From Silurus meridionalis (taxonomy: Eukaryota > Chordata > Actinopteri > Siluriformes > Siluridae): a DNA stretch of 64,000 bases. Each line of letters starts with the position of its first letter. The stretch's first letter is position 1. The notes below the pieces were generated by a model. That model made no database searches. It was given only the letters and a program-made list of their open reading frames with translations, and was not told the DNA's origin. The DNA lies in the NCBI RefSeq assembly GCF_014805685.1, contig NC_060885.1, positions 15,926,132 through 15,990,131 on the forward strand, read 5' to 3'. Shown piece by piece: positions 38,813 to 49,985 of this stretch. The position numbers and the translations under genes are program-made.

Positions 38813-38905
38813 GGGATGCACCACTCCTGATACTGAGTATCAGATTTGGACGAAACATGGAACCAGTATTGGACCGAAATCATATTTTCCGATGCAATCC
38901 AGTGA
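38813..38905 (+). mobile_element. hAT-like element end (CAGGGATGCACC type)
   Basis: CAGGGATGCACCACTCCTGA then TACTGAGTATCAGATTTGGA resembles the terminus of a DNA transposon that typically begins 'agggatgcaccgatac'. It lies directly after the (TG)n tract at 38740-38790. No second end is identified. The open frame of 164 codons at 38984-39478 just after it has no recognisable domain. Confidence 0.4.
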
Positions 38906-40289
38906 CATGAATGTGATTTTGGCTGATAACCCATGTCACACAACTGAACACAGTACAAGAATCTTGGGAATCAAATTGACAGGTTGCAGCGTAAGATTGA
39001 TTGGAAGCGCAGATCAGATAAATGGAGCTCTGTGGCAAATTGCATTGAGTCTGTTCTATACCAACCGGGACTGGATTCAACACAATATCCACACAAACAT
39101 GGCTTCTACAAACTACGGCAGGATCTGAAGCAAATAAAACACCTCCTTCACACATTGTGTCTTCCTGATCTTCTCTGGGAGAAAAAACAACTTCCAACAA
39201 GGCAGGTTGCCCATTTAACACCATGCTGCAAGTCTCTTATCTATTCTCTATTGTTGCCTTTTAACTTTCCACTAAAGCACACTGATTTTTTTCTTCCTGC
39301 TTTCCACTACCATTCTATATTCTCTCACTTTTATGTTACTCTATTCACAACTGTCACTGAATCAGCATGGCTTCCAACACGCACTCACAGCCAGAGAGCC
39401 ATTTTAATCAATTCACACACTGACCTGGGGTCAGTACAACACACACACTACATTGGTGCAGCCTGCAGACTAAAATAGGGCAGGCAATGATTATAACCTC
39501 ATGTGAAGAAGCACACCCACGCACTGGGGTGACGGCAAAGGCTAGCAAAATCATTGTAAGGTTCTGCACTTACTTGATTCCAACATTTCACATTACTGAA
39601 ATATTTAAGGAGATTAAAATCCTACTGACAGGCAAAAGGAAAGCTGAGAAAAAAAAGAATACATTCAGCGCAAGCAAACAGAAACATCCATTATAACAGA
39701 AGCACTTTAATGCTGTGTTGCATCATACTGTAATTTCATGGCTGTATTAAATGCCTTAAGAGTGCCAGATTCGCCAATCTCACCCATTTTTTTAAATCCA
39801 TATAGCACATTGCCAGATAAAGGTGCAAAACTCCTTAAAATTTGATTTCCATTCAGGATGCCAAAATAAAAAAAACAAACAAAAAAAACAACACCACAAA
39901 AAAAAAAAAAATTGTACTTCTTGTGATTTTTGCTTTGATGCATTGTTTTTTTTATGTCATAGCCATAAGCACTTCCTGCTTTTAACAGATATTGTTTTCA
40001 TCACACGAGGCTTAATGCATTTATTTTAATCAGAAATCTTAATATTTAAGACAACAACAACAAAAAAAACAGCATGATGTATATGCAGATGAAAAAAATC
40101 TGACCTATTGTGCCTCAATGCAGAATCTTTCATCAGGGAGACTTGTGATGCTTCAGTTATTTTTAATCAGTATTTTTCCGAATTCTAATGACTAGAGCAT
40201 TGCCTGATGCACAGTGTTTATAAATGGAAATAAGGGGGACAAGTCAAGAACACTGAGTAGAATAAGTACAGATTAAGTACAAGCTGAAT

Positions 40290-40376
40290 TCTTAATGTCC
40301 ATTAGGGGTTGTTTGACTCGTACCTTGGAAAAATTCGTACATCAATTCACTCGTAGGTCAAGGTATCACTGTATGT
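40290..40376 (+). repeat. decayed repeat ending '...caaggtatcactgta' before a microsatellite
   Basis: TTCACTCGTAGGTCAAGGTA followed by TCACTGTATG resembles the terminus of a fish DNA repeat containing 'cgtatgtcgaggtaccactgta'. It is followed immediately by the compound microsatellite at 40377. Ends uncertain. Confidence 0.4.
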
Positions 40377-40490
<114 letters not shown>

Positions 40491-41218
40491 CATATACATA
40501 TGGGTATATAGGTATAAATGTAAAGTCAGATTTGAGCAAATCAAAGCTCACATATAGACAAAAGACAAAGAGTTAAGAACACAAAAGACACCATCTAAAG
40601 CTACAAACCACAATACTCATCATGCACTGAACACAAAACTGCTTCATAGCAAATGGTGAAAACATGACAAGCTGGTTTGACTGGGAAGCAAAACTAATTG
40701 GACAAACACAAAGATGAAAAATGTTCCTTCCTCTTCATCTATTATATAAAGCAAAACCTGCTACGCTCCACAGCACCTCAATGAGTACCAATATACACAA
40801 CATCCCCAAGTAACTAGCTGTGATGTCCATGTCCACTGCCAGCAAAAAGAACATGACAGAAATCTCTGGAGTGCAGGTTTTAGCACTGTGAAAATGTGGT
40901 TCCCTAAATTATAGACTTATTTTACCCTCACACGTACAGACAAAAGATAAAAAAATTTTAATTAAATAAATAAAAACAGCAGCAACACCACAAATTGAGA
41001 ATCATTTCGCAATTGTTGCAAAACACCAAACTTTTGTTTTATTCTCTGGTCACTGGATCCTGACCTTCTGCCTGTCACTAACCACCATGCTGCACCCTGA
41101 CAACCGCATGAAATCCTCGCCTCAGCTCCTCGTTGCACACGTGTTCAGGAAGGGAACGAGAGCCTGCAGGCAACACTGACAAGCCTTTCCTTATGCTTTG
41201 ACAGAACCCGCTTACAGA

Positions 41219-41988
41219 AATCAGCCACAACATTAAAACCGCTGACAGGTGACGTGAATAACGTTGATCATCTCGTTACCATGGCATCTCTCAAGGAGTG
41301 GGATATACTAGGCAGGAGGTGAACAGTCATTTCTTAAATTTGATGTGTTGAAGTTCACCACACGTTACCCTTCTACATTGAGCATCAGATCTAGCATAAG
41401 AAGGCCAGGTGTAATCAATCATGATTTCTTTCAAATTGTGTGGATGGCCAGGTTTGAGTCCATCATCCGAGGAAAAAGATAAAACTAGGATGCACTATGG
41501 GAATATGTGAACCAGTGAGATGCTCTGGGCAATGTTCCGCTGAGAAATCTTGGGTCCTGGCACTCATATGAATGCTACTTTGACACATTCCACCTATTTA
41601 AACACTGATGCTGACCAAGTACACCCCTTGAGGACAGTATTCCCCCAAACTCAGTGGTCCATTTCAGCAGGATAATGTGCCCTGCTTCACTGCAGGTGTA
41701 AACAGTAGTTTCAGGAATGCTTCGAGAAAACACTCAAACTCTCATTACAAAACTCTCAAGGTGTTGACTTCAAATTTAGATGAAGCATCTGTGAGATGTC
41801 CACGACAAACGAGTTCAACCCACGTCACCCCAGCTTAGATGACTTTATTGATCTGCTGCTAACATCTTGGTTTCAGATGCCACAGCAGACCTTCAGAGGT
41901 CTTGTTGAGTCAATGCCTTGATAGGTCAAAACTGTTTTTTGGTGGAACTTACACAATCTTGGGCAAATGTTTTTAATGTTAAGGCTGT
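41219..41988 (+). mobile_element. Tc1-like transposon relic, about 770 bp, both termini visible
   Basis: The left end AATCAGCCACAACATTAAAA and the right end TTTTTAATGTTAAGGCTG are inverse to each other in the manner of Tc1-like TIRs. The interior follows a fish Tc1-like transposase gene in sense: GTGGATGGCCAGGTTTGAGT, GATGCACTATGGGAATATG, GATGCTCTGGGCAATGTTCC, CAGCAGGATAATGTGCCCTG and GGTCTTGTTGAGTCAATGCC. About half of the roughly 1.6 kb expected is missing, mostly the N-terminal DNA-binding part, and the frame is broken throughout. Confidence 0.8.
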
Positions 41989-43532
41989 AAAAACTACTAT
42001 ATTACCACAAATCAGGAGTGCTGGGGAGATTCCAGCCATCCAATTCTGCTGCCAATATGACTGTTAACTACAGCTTCATAACAGCATTTTTCTCCCTAAA
42101 AAGTAAACCTGTTCTATGCAATATGCCCAGTAGCTTTTTATACGCAACATTTGCATCATATGCACGAGTCAACGCAAGCAACTCATGTAGTGTCACTTCA
42201 GCTTCGAAATTGGTGAGGCTCCTTGCTGAGATGCAGCACACAGAGAGACTAAGAAAGTGTAATATGTGTTTTTCTCACTCTGATGTGTAAACCTCGGGAC
42301 ACGCTCTTCCACGAAAATAACACGCTACAAGGTGGAGTGACACCGTTTATTCATCAATAGAATTCTTTTTATACCTCTGGCGTTTTATAATCGGATTATG
42401 AATGACATGCTGTGCTTTTTAACAGTTTATTGTTGCATTTAGTGTTTAGAAGATGAAAAAAAAAATGAAGTGCAGAAAACAATCACAAACTCCTTAATCC
42501 TTAAGACTCTCGTGTTGAAAAATCTTTCTTACAAAGCAATGTCACCCAAGACCCCTTCTGTAATTCTCTTCTTACAGAAAACTTCATCAGATAAATGAAT
42601 TGTGTTTGTTTTTTGTCTCTAAAATCTAAACTGTTCTACATACACATGTCCCTGTAAATGAGTTGTTACTATAGACAGAGCAATGCATTCGAACCTATTA
42701 TTAAAACTATAGCTGACATTACTGCTGGTGTTGAATACTAATATCATTTTCTGACCAAGAGGACTGCAAGGACTCCAATGTATTTTTCTTAAAATGAGGA
42801 CCAGGCAGGTACAGTATAAATGATGAAAACTGACAAAAATGAGGTCAAATTATTGCCAAAACTGCAAATGAAACACATTAAAAACATGAAGATGTGTAAT
42901 AACTGACTGAACAGTGTTAGTCTTTCAGTGGAAAACTATACAACAGATACTTTTTCACACTAATTTGATTGAACAAAAGATGTGCCAAGACTGCTTATAT
43001 TTAGTATAACATTTCGCCCTGTCCCACTATTAATCACATGACAAGCTATAACATACTACATTTACTGCAGGCTATCGGTCACTCTGCCAGTTGCACGGCA
43101 ATGCGAAATGCTCTATTCGGCTGCGGCTTCAATTTCCTTTTGTCTGTATTGTGCGAGTTTCTCGCTACTGCTTTCTTATTTATAGAACTGTTGTATAAAA
43201 GCAATGTCACACTCACAGTCCTGCTGTTGTGCTTAATACCAGCATGGGTGTAATTAGCTTTGGCTGAATCACAGCTACGCTGATATTCAGTACAACAGAA
43301 TGATTAGTAGTGTTAATTATTGCACTTACCATACATGAGACTGAGCAGCATGCTGGAGCTTCTTCCATTGAGGTAACTAATGAATTTATGATTTCTGCAC
43401 CACTTTAACAATATTTCTAAAATACTCATGCCAGAGATTTAGGTTTTATACATTTATACTGCCCTGGGCATCTGCTGCACTGCATAGAATCCAACAATGG
43501 ATACTCAGTCAGTAAGAGTGCAAGTCTGTGCT

Positions 43533-43550
43533 CCCCCCCCCCCCCCCCCC
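43533..43550. repeat. C18 run (G18 in the smap1 transcript)
   Basis: Eighteen consecutive C on the plus strand, about 155 nt downstream of the exon D splice donor in transcript sense. G runs in introns can bind hnRNP H/F and can form G-quadruplexes; whether this one does is inference. Homopolymer length may carry a sequencing error. Confidence 0.9.
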
Positions 43551-43705
43551 TCAAGCTCATTTAGACGCTCGAGCAAAAAGCATCATCTTGATTATCCGTC
43601 CTATTTCACTTGAGCATGGTTACTGTGTGCTTTTTTTTTTGCTGTTGTTTAAGCCACGATTTATGACGACGGGGTTTCAAAGTCAGCAAATGAGCGATGA
43701 ATTAC

Positions 43706-43786
43706 CTTGTCGAAGACTGTGGGCTTGTGCCCTTTATCTGTTTCCTTTTCTTTCTTCTTCTCTTCCTTCTTCCTCTCTCTCTCCTT
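43706..43786 (-). CDS. smap1: smap1 internal exon D: Lys/Glu-rich linker
   Basis: 81-nt exon, 27 codons, phase 0 at both ends, reading KERERKKEEKKKEKETDKG then HKPTVFDK. It corresponds to the highly charged KEKEKKKEEKKREKE... linker of SMAP1 that follows the ArfGAP domain. The acceptor is TTGTGACAG|AA and the donor AAG|GTAATT. The sequence is low-complexity Lys/Glu and likely forms a charged helix or coil; no catalytic role is expected. In transcript sense a (UG)n tract of about 92 nt lies 90 nt before the acceptor, and an 18-nt G run lies about 155 nt after the donor. Low complexity makes this the exon most dependent on context, but both splice sites and phase agree with its neighbours. Confidence 0.87.
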
Positions 43787-43875
43787 CTGTCACAATAAGA
43801 AGATGGGAGGAAATACAAGGTGTTAGTCCTGGGCACACTTAGACCTTTATCAGATCACACTTTCTGTCACACCCA

Positions 43876-43876
<1 letters not shown>

Positions 43877-43968
<92 letters not shown>
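43877..43968. repeat. (CA)n microsatellite ((UG)n in the smap1 transcript)
   Basis: About 46 CA units on the plus strand. In transcript sense this is a (UG)n tract ending 90 nt before the exon D acceptor. Confidence 0.98.
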
Positions 43969-43969
<1 letters not shown>

Positions 43970-44739
43970 TAGACTCAAACTCACACATTTACGATCAGGT
44001 TCAAAAATGTTGCAGCTCTTACAGGTGTCTATACGGAATAAAAGGCCAGGACAGATAAAGCCCAAACTAATTTCAGACTAAATTAAACCTTATTAAAGCT
44101 CTGAAAGCTTGAGTGCAAGACTGTCCTCCACTTTTACAGATAAAGTTTTTTTAAATGGTCATTAAAGTCTGTTGCCCTAATGGGAGTTGACTGGACACAT
44201 AAGTAGAGCTGTTCAGCAGAGTTATTATGACTAACATAATACTCCAATTGCCACTGAACTACACAGACTTCCAAAGAATTCTCTAAATGAAGCAAACCCC
44301 CAAAAAAAAAAAAAAAAAGAGACACAAAGTAGTCTAACATCATCAGCTGGAATACTGTCTGTATGAACATAAGCAGCGGAGGTGGTGTCTAAACCCGAAA
44401 TGTGTCAAGACTAGAATTCTGTATCAGCCACTTGAGGCATTTTATGAGCACTTCGATTACTCCATTTCACCATGCATGCTGACAGAGCTGTGCTATCGAC
44501 TGCCTCTACACAGAGCACTCGCGCACAAACTAAATCTCGCTACAGCCATGACTCCAAAGGCACACATTCCAAACCACAGATGAGGGAAAACTACTAATTT
44601 GCTCATCTATTAATGTGGTAAATGAATTAAAAAACATTTACATGGAAAAGCATTTGGTTAATGTCAATCATTTTTCAGATTTTTTAATAAATTGCATCTA
44701 TAAAATCATCTGAAACTGAACCAACAGTACTTATAGACA

Positions 44740-44865
44740 TACAATTTTGTCTGATGAGGGCAGAGTATGTTCGTGACATGTTCCTAAACAATGGATCAAA
44801 AGGTAAAGAAAAAATGCATTTTGTACAGCGTTTAGGGGGTCAATATTAGTGGAGGGGACTGTATA
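44740..44865. mobile_element. Tc1-like terminus fragment
   Basis: CAATATTAGTGGAGGGGACT then GTATATACAC near 44840-44870 resembles the inverse of a Tc1-like end 'acagtccctccactaatattg'. The sequence to its left shows little that can be assigned. It stops just before the (GATA)n array. Confidence 0.4.
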
Positions 44866-44885
44866 TACACACAAATATGACTGAC

Positions 44886-44989
<104 letters not shown>

Positions 44990-46909
44990 ATTTATATCAT
45001 CACATTATCTACTATAATGTGCAAAAGTCTTACTGCACATATAGAATGATATGGTCTTAAGTCAAGATCCTTAAAAAGAAATAGAATCTCAATGGGGTTG
45101 TTTGACCAAAATATTTGGTTAAACAACATTGTTATTAATTATTAAAATCTGACCGCCATCATCTTTTCTGTCTGAAAACCGCTTTAGTCCAGAATTATTT
45201 ATTTTCTGTACTTTTTGAAATTGACATTTTTGTGTGTGTGTAAATGTATCCATTTTTTTTGCTCAAAAAGCCATACAGTAAACATCTAAAACAAAGTGCC
45301 TAATACATACAATAGTATAAAAGAACACATCATGACAATTTTGTTTAGAATCCACATAAATGACACTGTAATGCTGAAAACCTTTTCACTAAATCGTTGT
45401 ATATGTTCAGGACCTATTGCTCTCTCTTCAGAATTCATTTGCATTCATTACATTTGGCATGTTTATAACTATTTCTAATTTTATTTAATCATATAACAGA
45501 GGAACTTGTGAACAAAAACAGTAATTGTGAATATCTGTTACATTTCATTTTTCTGTTACAAAATTTTTCCTTACTAATAAACAGCACGTTTTTTGTTGAT
45601 GAACCAAAATCAAACTTTTCTCTAGAATCCATACTCGCATCCTCACAAAAAAACATAGATCATAATTCTAACATCAGAAGCCTCGTATTTTGGTGTACTT
45701 AAATTAAATATGTACATGTAATTTGCATAATTAAGTCCATTTTCAATTCATGCAGATTTTTCTTTTTTTTTTTCCAAACAAAATATGAGAGGAATATCAG
45801 CAATCAATTAGAAAAGGTTAATCATATTCAGTTTTTGAAGAAACTCACCAGATTCCTTCTCTCCCTTTTACTGATTATAAGTGATTATTAAATGGATTAA
45901 ATGATCTAAGATAAATAATATGAACGCAATATTCCAGTTTTTAATTCATGTCTCTATGTCCTGCTGTATGAGTGATTACCATGGTCAAGTACTGGTATGT
46001 TTCCCTGTTTCCCTATTCAGCCTCCATATGTGAAATGCCCCTCTCTCTCTCTCTCTCTCTCTGTAATGCCATTTGTTTTTATATTGATTTTTTTTGTATA
46101 GTATTGATGGTTTCTATAATTGCGACGTGGTAGTGGTGGTATTAAGAGGTGGGTTAAGTCAGGTAAGTCCTCACTGAAGGCCCAGTTACAAAATGCACGG
46201 CCCGCCACTGACTGCAACTGTCCCCAATCTTTGCCTGACCTGTTTGGCTTTGGTCTTTACAAAAACTTTCTCTTTGTTTCTCTTTCTCTCCTAATTTGTT
46301 ATTAGTGTGTTATTAGGAGCCTTTTCAAAAAAAAAACACACACTGTTTGATTGATTACTCACTTTATGATGTCTATTATAAGAAGAAAACTCTCAGTCAG
46401 AGATCCATCTATCTATCTGTTTAGGTCTAATGACCCACCAGCTCTTTTCTTTTTAAAAAGCTGGCAGCTTATAGGAAAAAAAAAAGATTGAATAATAACA
46501 TACATGTTGCATATTACAATGTAGCTCATAGTGAGTTAAAACACTAAAGGACAACAATTCAACTGTAATTCGAAAAACACAAAGTTGCTATAAATGTACG
46601 AAATAAATTCTAGGTTTAAATGCCGCTTAGTATCTGGTACATGCAAAATCCTATTTAGACCATCTAGTGGCAGAAAACGTGATTAATTTAATGCATTGAC
46701 TTTGCACACTCCTTTCATAAAAAAAAAAACAATTACCAGACAAATTCCTGTGAAGGAACTGTTACTATGGAAAAAAAATTATGTATTAGATTTGCTTATA
46801 TCACAACTGTGCCGTAATATTGCACCTGTATATAAATACTAGGGATATGCATATATACAAACAGAACTGGACCTCAGAAACTAAGCAGAGAAAAATTGTG
46901 TACCCGCAA

Positions 46910-47178
46910 CAATATGATTCGTATGTGCTTTTTGAAAATCCACATTTACTGTTATAATAACCTTCTGGGAAGACGCTCCACTAGATTTTTGAAGGCGTTT
47001 GTGGAGATTTGCAATCTGGGGGTGCAGTCAGGGAGCTTGCTTTGTGCACAGAAGCACTGTCAAGCTGGAACAGGTTTTGGTGAAGATAAAATGTAATGCT
47101 TGCATATAAAATTGTGTGCCTCCAGCTTTGTGGTATCATTCTGGGGAAGAGCCACATGTACTTTGTCCATATAGTATA
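46910..47178 (-). mobile_element. Tc1-like relic, antisense
   Basis: GTATGTGCTTTTTGAAAATC, TTCTGGGAAGACGCTCCACT, AGCTGGAACAGGTTTTGGTG and TTGTGTGCCTCCAGCTTTGT, ending TACTTTGTCCATATAGTA, follow the same order as the copies at 49575-49985 and 56603-57095. This is the antisense of the short nonautonomous Tc1-like family at 2552-2981. The left TIR is lost. Confidence 0.65.
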
Positions 47179-47893
47179 TGTATTGACCGAAATGTCTGTC
47201 TCTGTTTTGATGTTAATCCTTCTATCCGTCCTGCTGCATCAACCTGAGTTTCCTCCAAATGGGTTTACCAGAGCCACAACTTCACCTTCTGACCGATCAG
47301 ATTTAAGAATTCACTCTAGTACTCTGGTATAATACAACATAGAATCTAAAGACAGATCTAAAGCTAGGTCTTAATTGCTAACTGAGGCTTGAGGCATGCA
47401 CGCTAAAACAATCGTCATAAGTACTGTTGTAACTTCTGGAGGGTTAGTATTTTTGGGATTTTCAATATCACTGTGGGGGACATGCAGTTAGACATGAATG
47501 TTCAGCTGGGTGCACTTGCTTCTACATTCTGACCTGTTCTTTCTGTTTGCGTAATCTACTAAAAAGCATAATGCAATAATCCAAGCAGAAGAAAATCTCA
47601 GACTCTTAACTGCAGCTGGGTTGAGAGGGGGAAAAAAGAAAAATATTAAGATATCAAGATTGGCTAAAGGCTTCTTAGAACCTCCACTGGAAACAAAGTG
47701 CAGAAGATAAGAGACTGAATATTGACTTGTGCAGTCTTTCTGCACCCAGATAGAGAGGGTATTATGGTATCCAGTTTCCTTATACAATAACAAATTACAA
47801 ACAATGGGCTTGCGATCCTCAGCATTTAACATGATACGAGACTCACACACAGCACTCACAGAACACCGCAACCAAGCAAGCACGCTACAGTAC

Positions 47894-47965
47894 CTCCAGT
47901 TTGTTTTTCTCGCCTGCTTGTGAAGTGGGAGAGGATGCCAAGGGCAAAGCAGCATCAGAGGACTT
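47894..47965 (-). CDS. smap1: smap1 internal exon C: in-frame cassette exon
   Basis: 72-nt exon of 24 codons, phase 0 at both ends, reading KSSDAALPLASSPTSQ then AGEKNKLE. Human SMAP1 has a comparable alternatively used segment (SSSDAPLQPLVSSPSLQ...DKNKLE) that one isoform lacks, and this exon fits it in position, phase and sequence. The acceptor is CTCTGCAG|AA behind a long clean pyrimidine tract, and the donor GAG|GTACTG is weaker than consensus at +4. Because it is symmetric, skipping it would remove 24 residues without a frameshift. SMAP2 has no equivalent as far as I recall, which supports the smap1 assignment. The segment is Ser/Pro-rich with no recognisable domain. A larger open frame around it (to 47488 and 48160) is intron read-through. 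Confidence 0.9.
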
Positions 47966-48877
47966 CTGCAGAGAGCCAAGAAGGAGACAGAGGGACACAC
48001 AGAGGAAGAAAGCAAAATTAAAGAGGTGGAAAGGAATAAATAATTCGAGGAGACAAAATTCGAAGACAGGAATAGAAAAGAGCACAAGCAGTAGATGAGC
48101 AGTTGCAGGAGGGATACAGCATATATATACATATATTAATTCATTGCTTGATCCACACAAAGCTTAAACATGCACATAAACACAACAGTCAACGTCGATG
48201 AATCAAAACAAAATTAGAATCACTATAATGAAATGCAGGAATGATGGATAGAAATTCAATAGATCCTGCCATTTTTATATAAAAAGCAGTCATGCTATAT
48301 AAATCTTCAAACCTAGTGTATCTTTTCGAAAAAATATCCATTTGACTGTTATCGTGAATCTGCGAGCTGCCTTGCACACTGATATCTCCCTCTTCTCGTC
48401 TCACTTCATGTTTGTTTGAAGTGCCTGCTGTACGGTTCTAGGGCCAGATAAACGGTCAGCTCCTTTCACCAAGCCCCACAAAGAGTCTTTTTCCATTACG
48501 TGGAGAAACAAGTGGGGCTGGAGGCGTGCCAAGCGAATCACTGTACCCTCCATATGTTCACCCAGGTGATGAAACAAAAGGAAAAAAGAGCAGAGCTACC
48601 GGAGAGAAAGATCATGGGCCAAAACAGGGCAGACTACAAAGATTTGCAGCTGTCCGGGTTCTTCCTTTTTTTTTAATGTTTAGAGTCCTCTTAAAAATAA
48701 AGGGGCCATAAAATCTCTAGATCTGATGGACAAAACGTTTATGTTTTGGCTCCGTTGAATAACGGGAAACATTTTTACAAATAGAAAATCCTGTTCCACA
48801 AAAAAAAAAAAAAGACCATTCCTCGTAATGATGACTTTTATGGTGGACCTTAATTAATTATACACCTGTCAATCTAC

Positions 48878-49569
48878 TAGTGATGGGAAAATTTGATTAT
48901 TTTAGTGACTTGTTTTTTTTTTTTTCTTTTATCATTTATTTCATTTCATTTTTTGATCAGCAATAATATAAAATGACATTTTTTAAGCAGATTCCCCAAC
49001 ACAGCTACATACATGCACTTGGACTATAGTTCCAATAATAAAAATATGACAGTGCAGCTAAGGACAAATTGATAAACAGAATGAGTAGCTCACCTCCCAT
49101 ATCTCCTGGTCCGTATCCTTAGTTCTTTTTGTCACGTGACTCCCATAATTGTTGTAACAATAATGTCAAGATTTGGACCAAAAAGCCTGATTGATTGCAT
49201 TGTTTAATGTCTATGGGCTTAGAGGGACTTAGAAACTATTGTCTTTGTAGTGATACAATGAAATTAGCTTGGTAGCTCTCAGAGTCCGGCAGTAATAAGA
49301 AAGAAAAAGGAAGAATAACAAAAATAACAAACAAATAAATAAATAATATTATAATAAGAAGAAGAAATTACATGGGAGCCACGTGTTAAAAGAACGAACA
49401 ACTCGGACCAGAGGACTCATGAGATGAACTACTCAAATCTGTTTTTCCGATGATTTGCTCATGTGCATCCAGTCGAAAATGAACGAATCACTTTTTAAAA
49501 CTACTCGTGTTTCGTAGCCACATTAAAGACTCGTTCAAAATGAACTGATCGTTCAGAGACCCATCACTA
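48878..49569. mobile_element. hAT-like nonautonomous element, 692 bp, with 8-bp target duplication
   Basis: Ends are TAGTGATGGGAAAATTT and ...AGAGACCCATCACTA, giving short TIRs (TAGTGATGGG). The eight bases before it (CAATCTAC, 48870-48877) and after it (CCATCTAC, 49570-49577) match in seven positions, the 8-bp duplication expected of hAT elements. The interior contains repeated AACGAATCA/GATCGTTCAG-type words and no transposase frame. The transposase-less structure means it relied on another copy for movement. Orientation is undefined because it is non-coding. Confidence 0.75.
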
Positions 49570-49574
49570 CCATC

Positions 49575-49985
49575 TACACTATATGGATAAACGTTTGTGG
49601 ACACTTGACCGTAAGAGTCATATGTGCTTTTTAATCAACCCTTTCCACATTTCATCCCCATTTGCTAAAAGACCCTCCAGTCTTCTGGGAAGATGTTCCA
49701 CTAGATTTTAATGTGTGGTGTGGAGATTTGTGCCCATTCGTCCACAAGGGCGTTAGCAAAGTCGGTAGTGATGTGAGAAGGCCTGGGATGCAGTCAATGT
49801 TCCAATTCAAGGTGTTCAATAGGATTAAGGTCAGAGCTTTATAGGAACTCCACAGAAACTTCCAATCCATTTGTCTTGTGCTGGTGCAACAGATTAACAA
49901 ACAAATTTCTTTCTTTGCACCAATGCATAAGATAAAAAATCTGTGGGTGTTTAGGTTTAAAATGGTCATTGGGAAGCAAAAAAAA
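49575..49985 (-). mobile_element. Tc1-like relic abutting the hAT-like element
   Basis: Starts with the Tc1-like TIR TACACTATATGGATAAACG and TTTGTGGACACTTGACCG, then CTTCTGGGAAGATGTTCCAC, GGAGATTTGTGCCCATTCGT, GGGATGCAGTCAATGTTCCA and AGGTGTTCAATAGGATTAAG, all antisense to the family at 2552-2981 and 56603-57095. The right TIR is missing; the copy fades out near 49985. Confidence 0.7.

Noticed and set aside
38984..39478. Open frame of 164 codons on the plus strand
   Set aside because: Considered as a transposase or reverse-transcriptase piece because it follows a hAT-like end, but no motif of either could be read in it.
47488..48132. Open frame of 214 codons on the minus strand
   Set aside because: It overlaps exon C in a different frame and is intron read-through rich in Leu/Ser/Phe. 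Only the 72-nt exon is supported.
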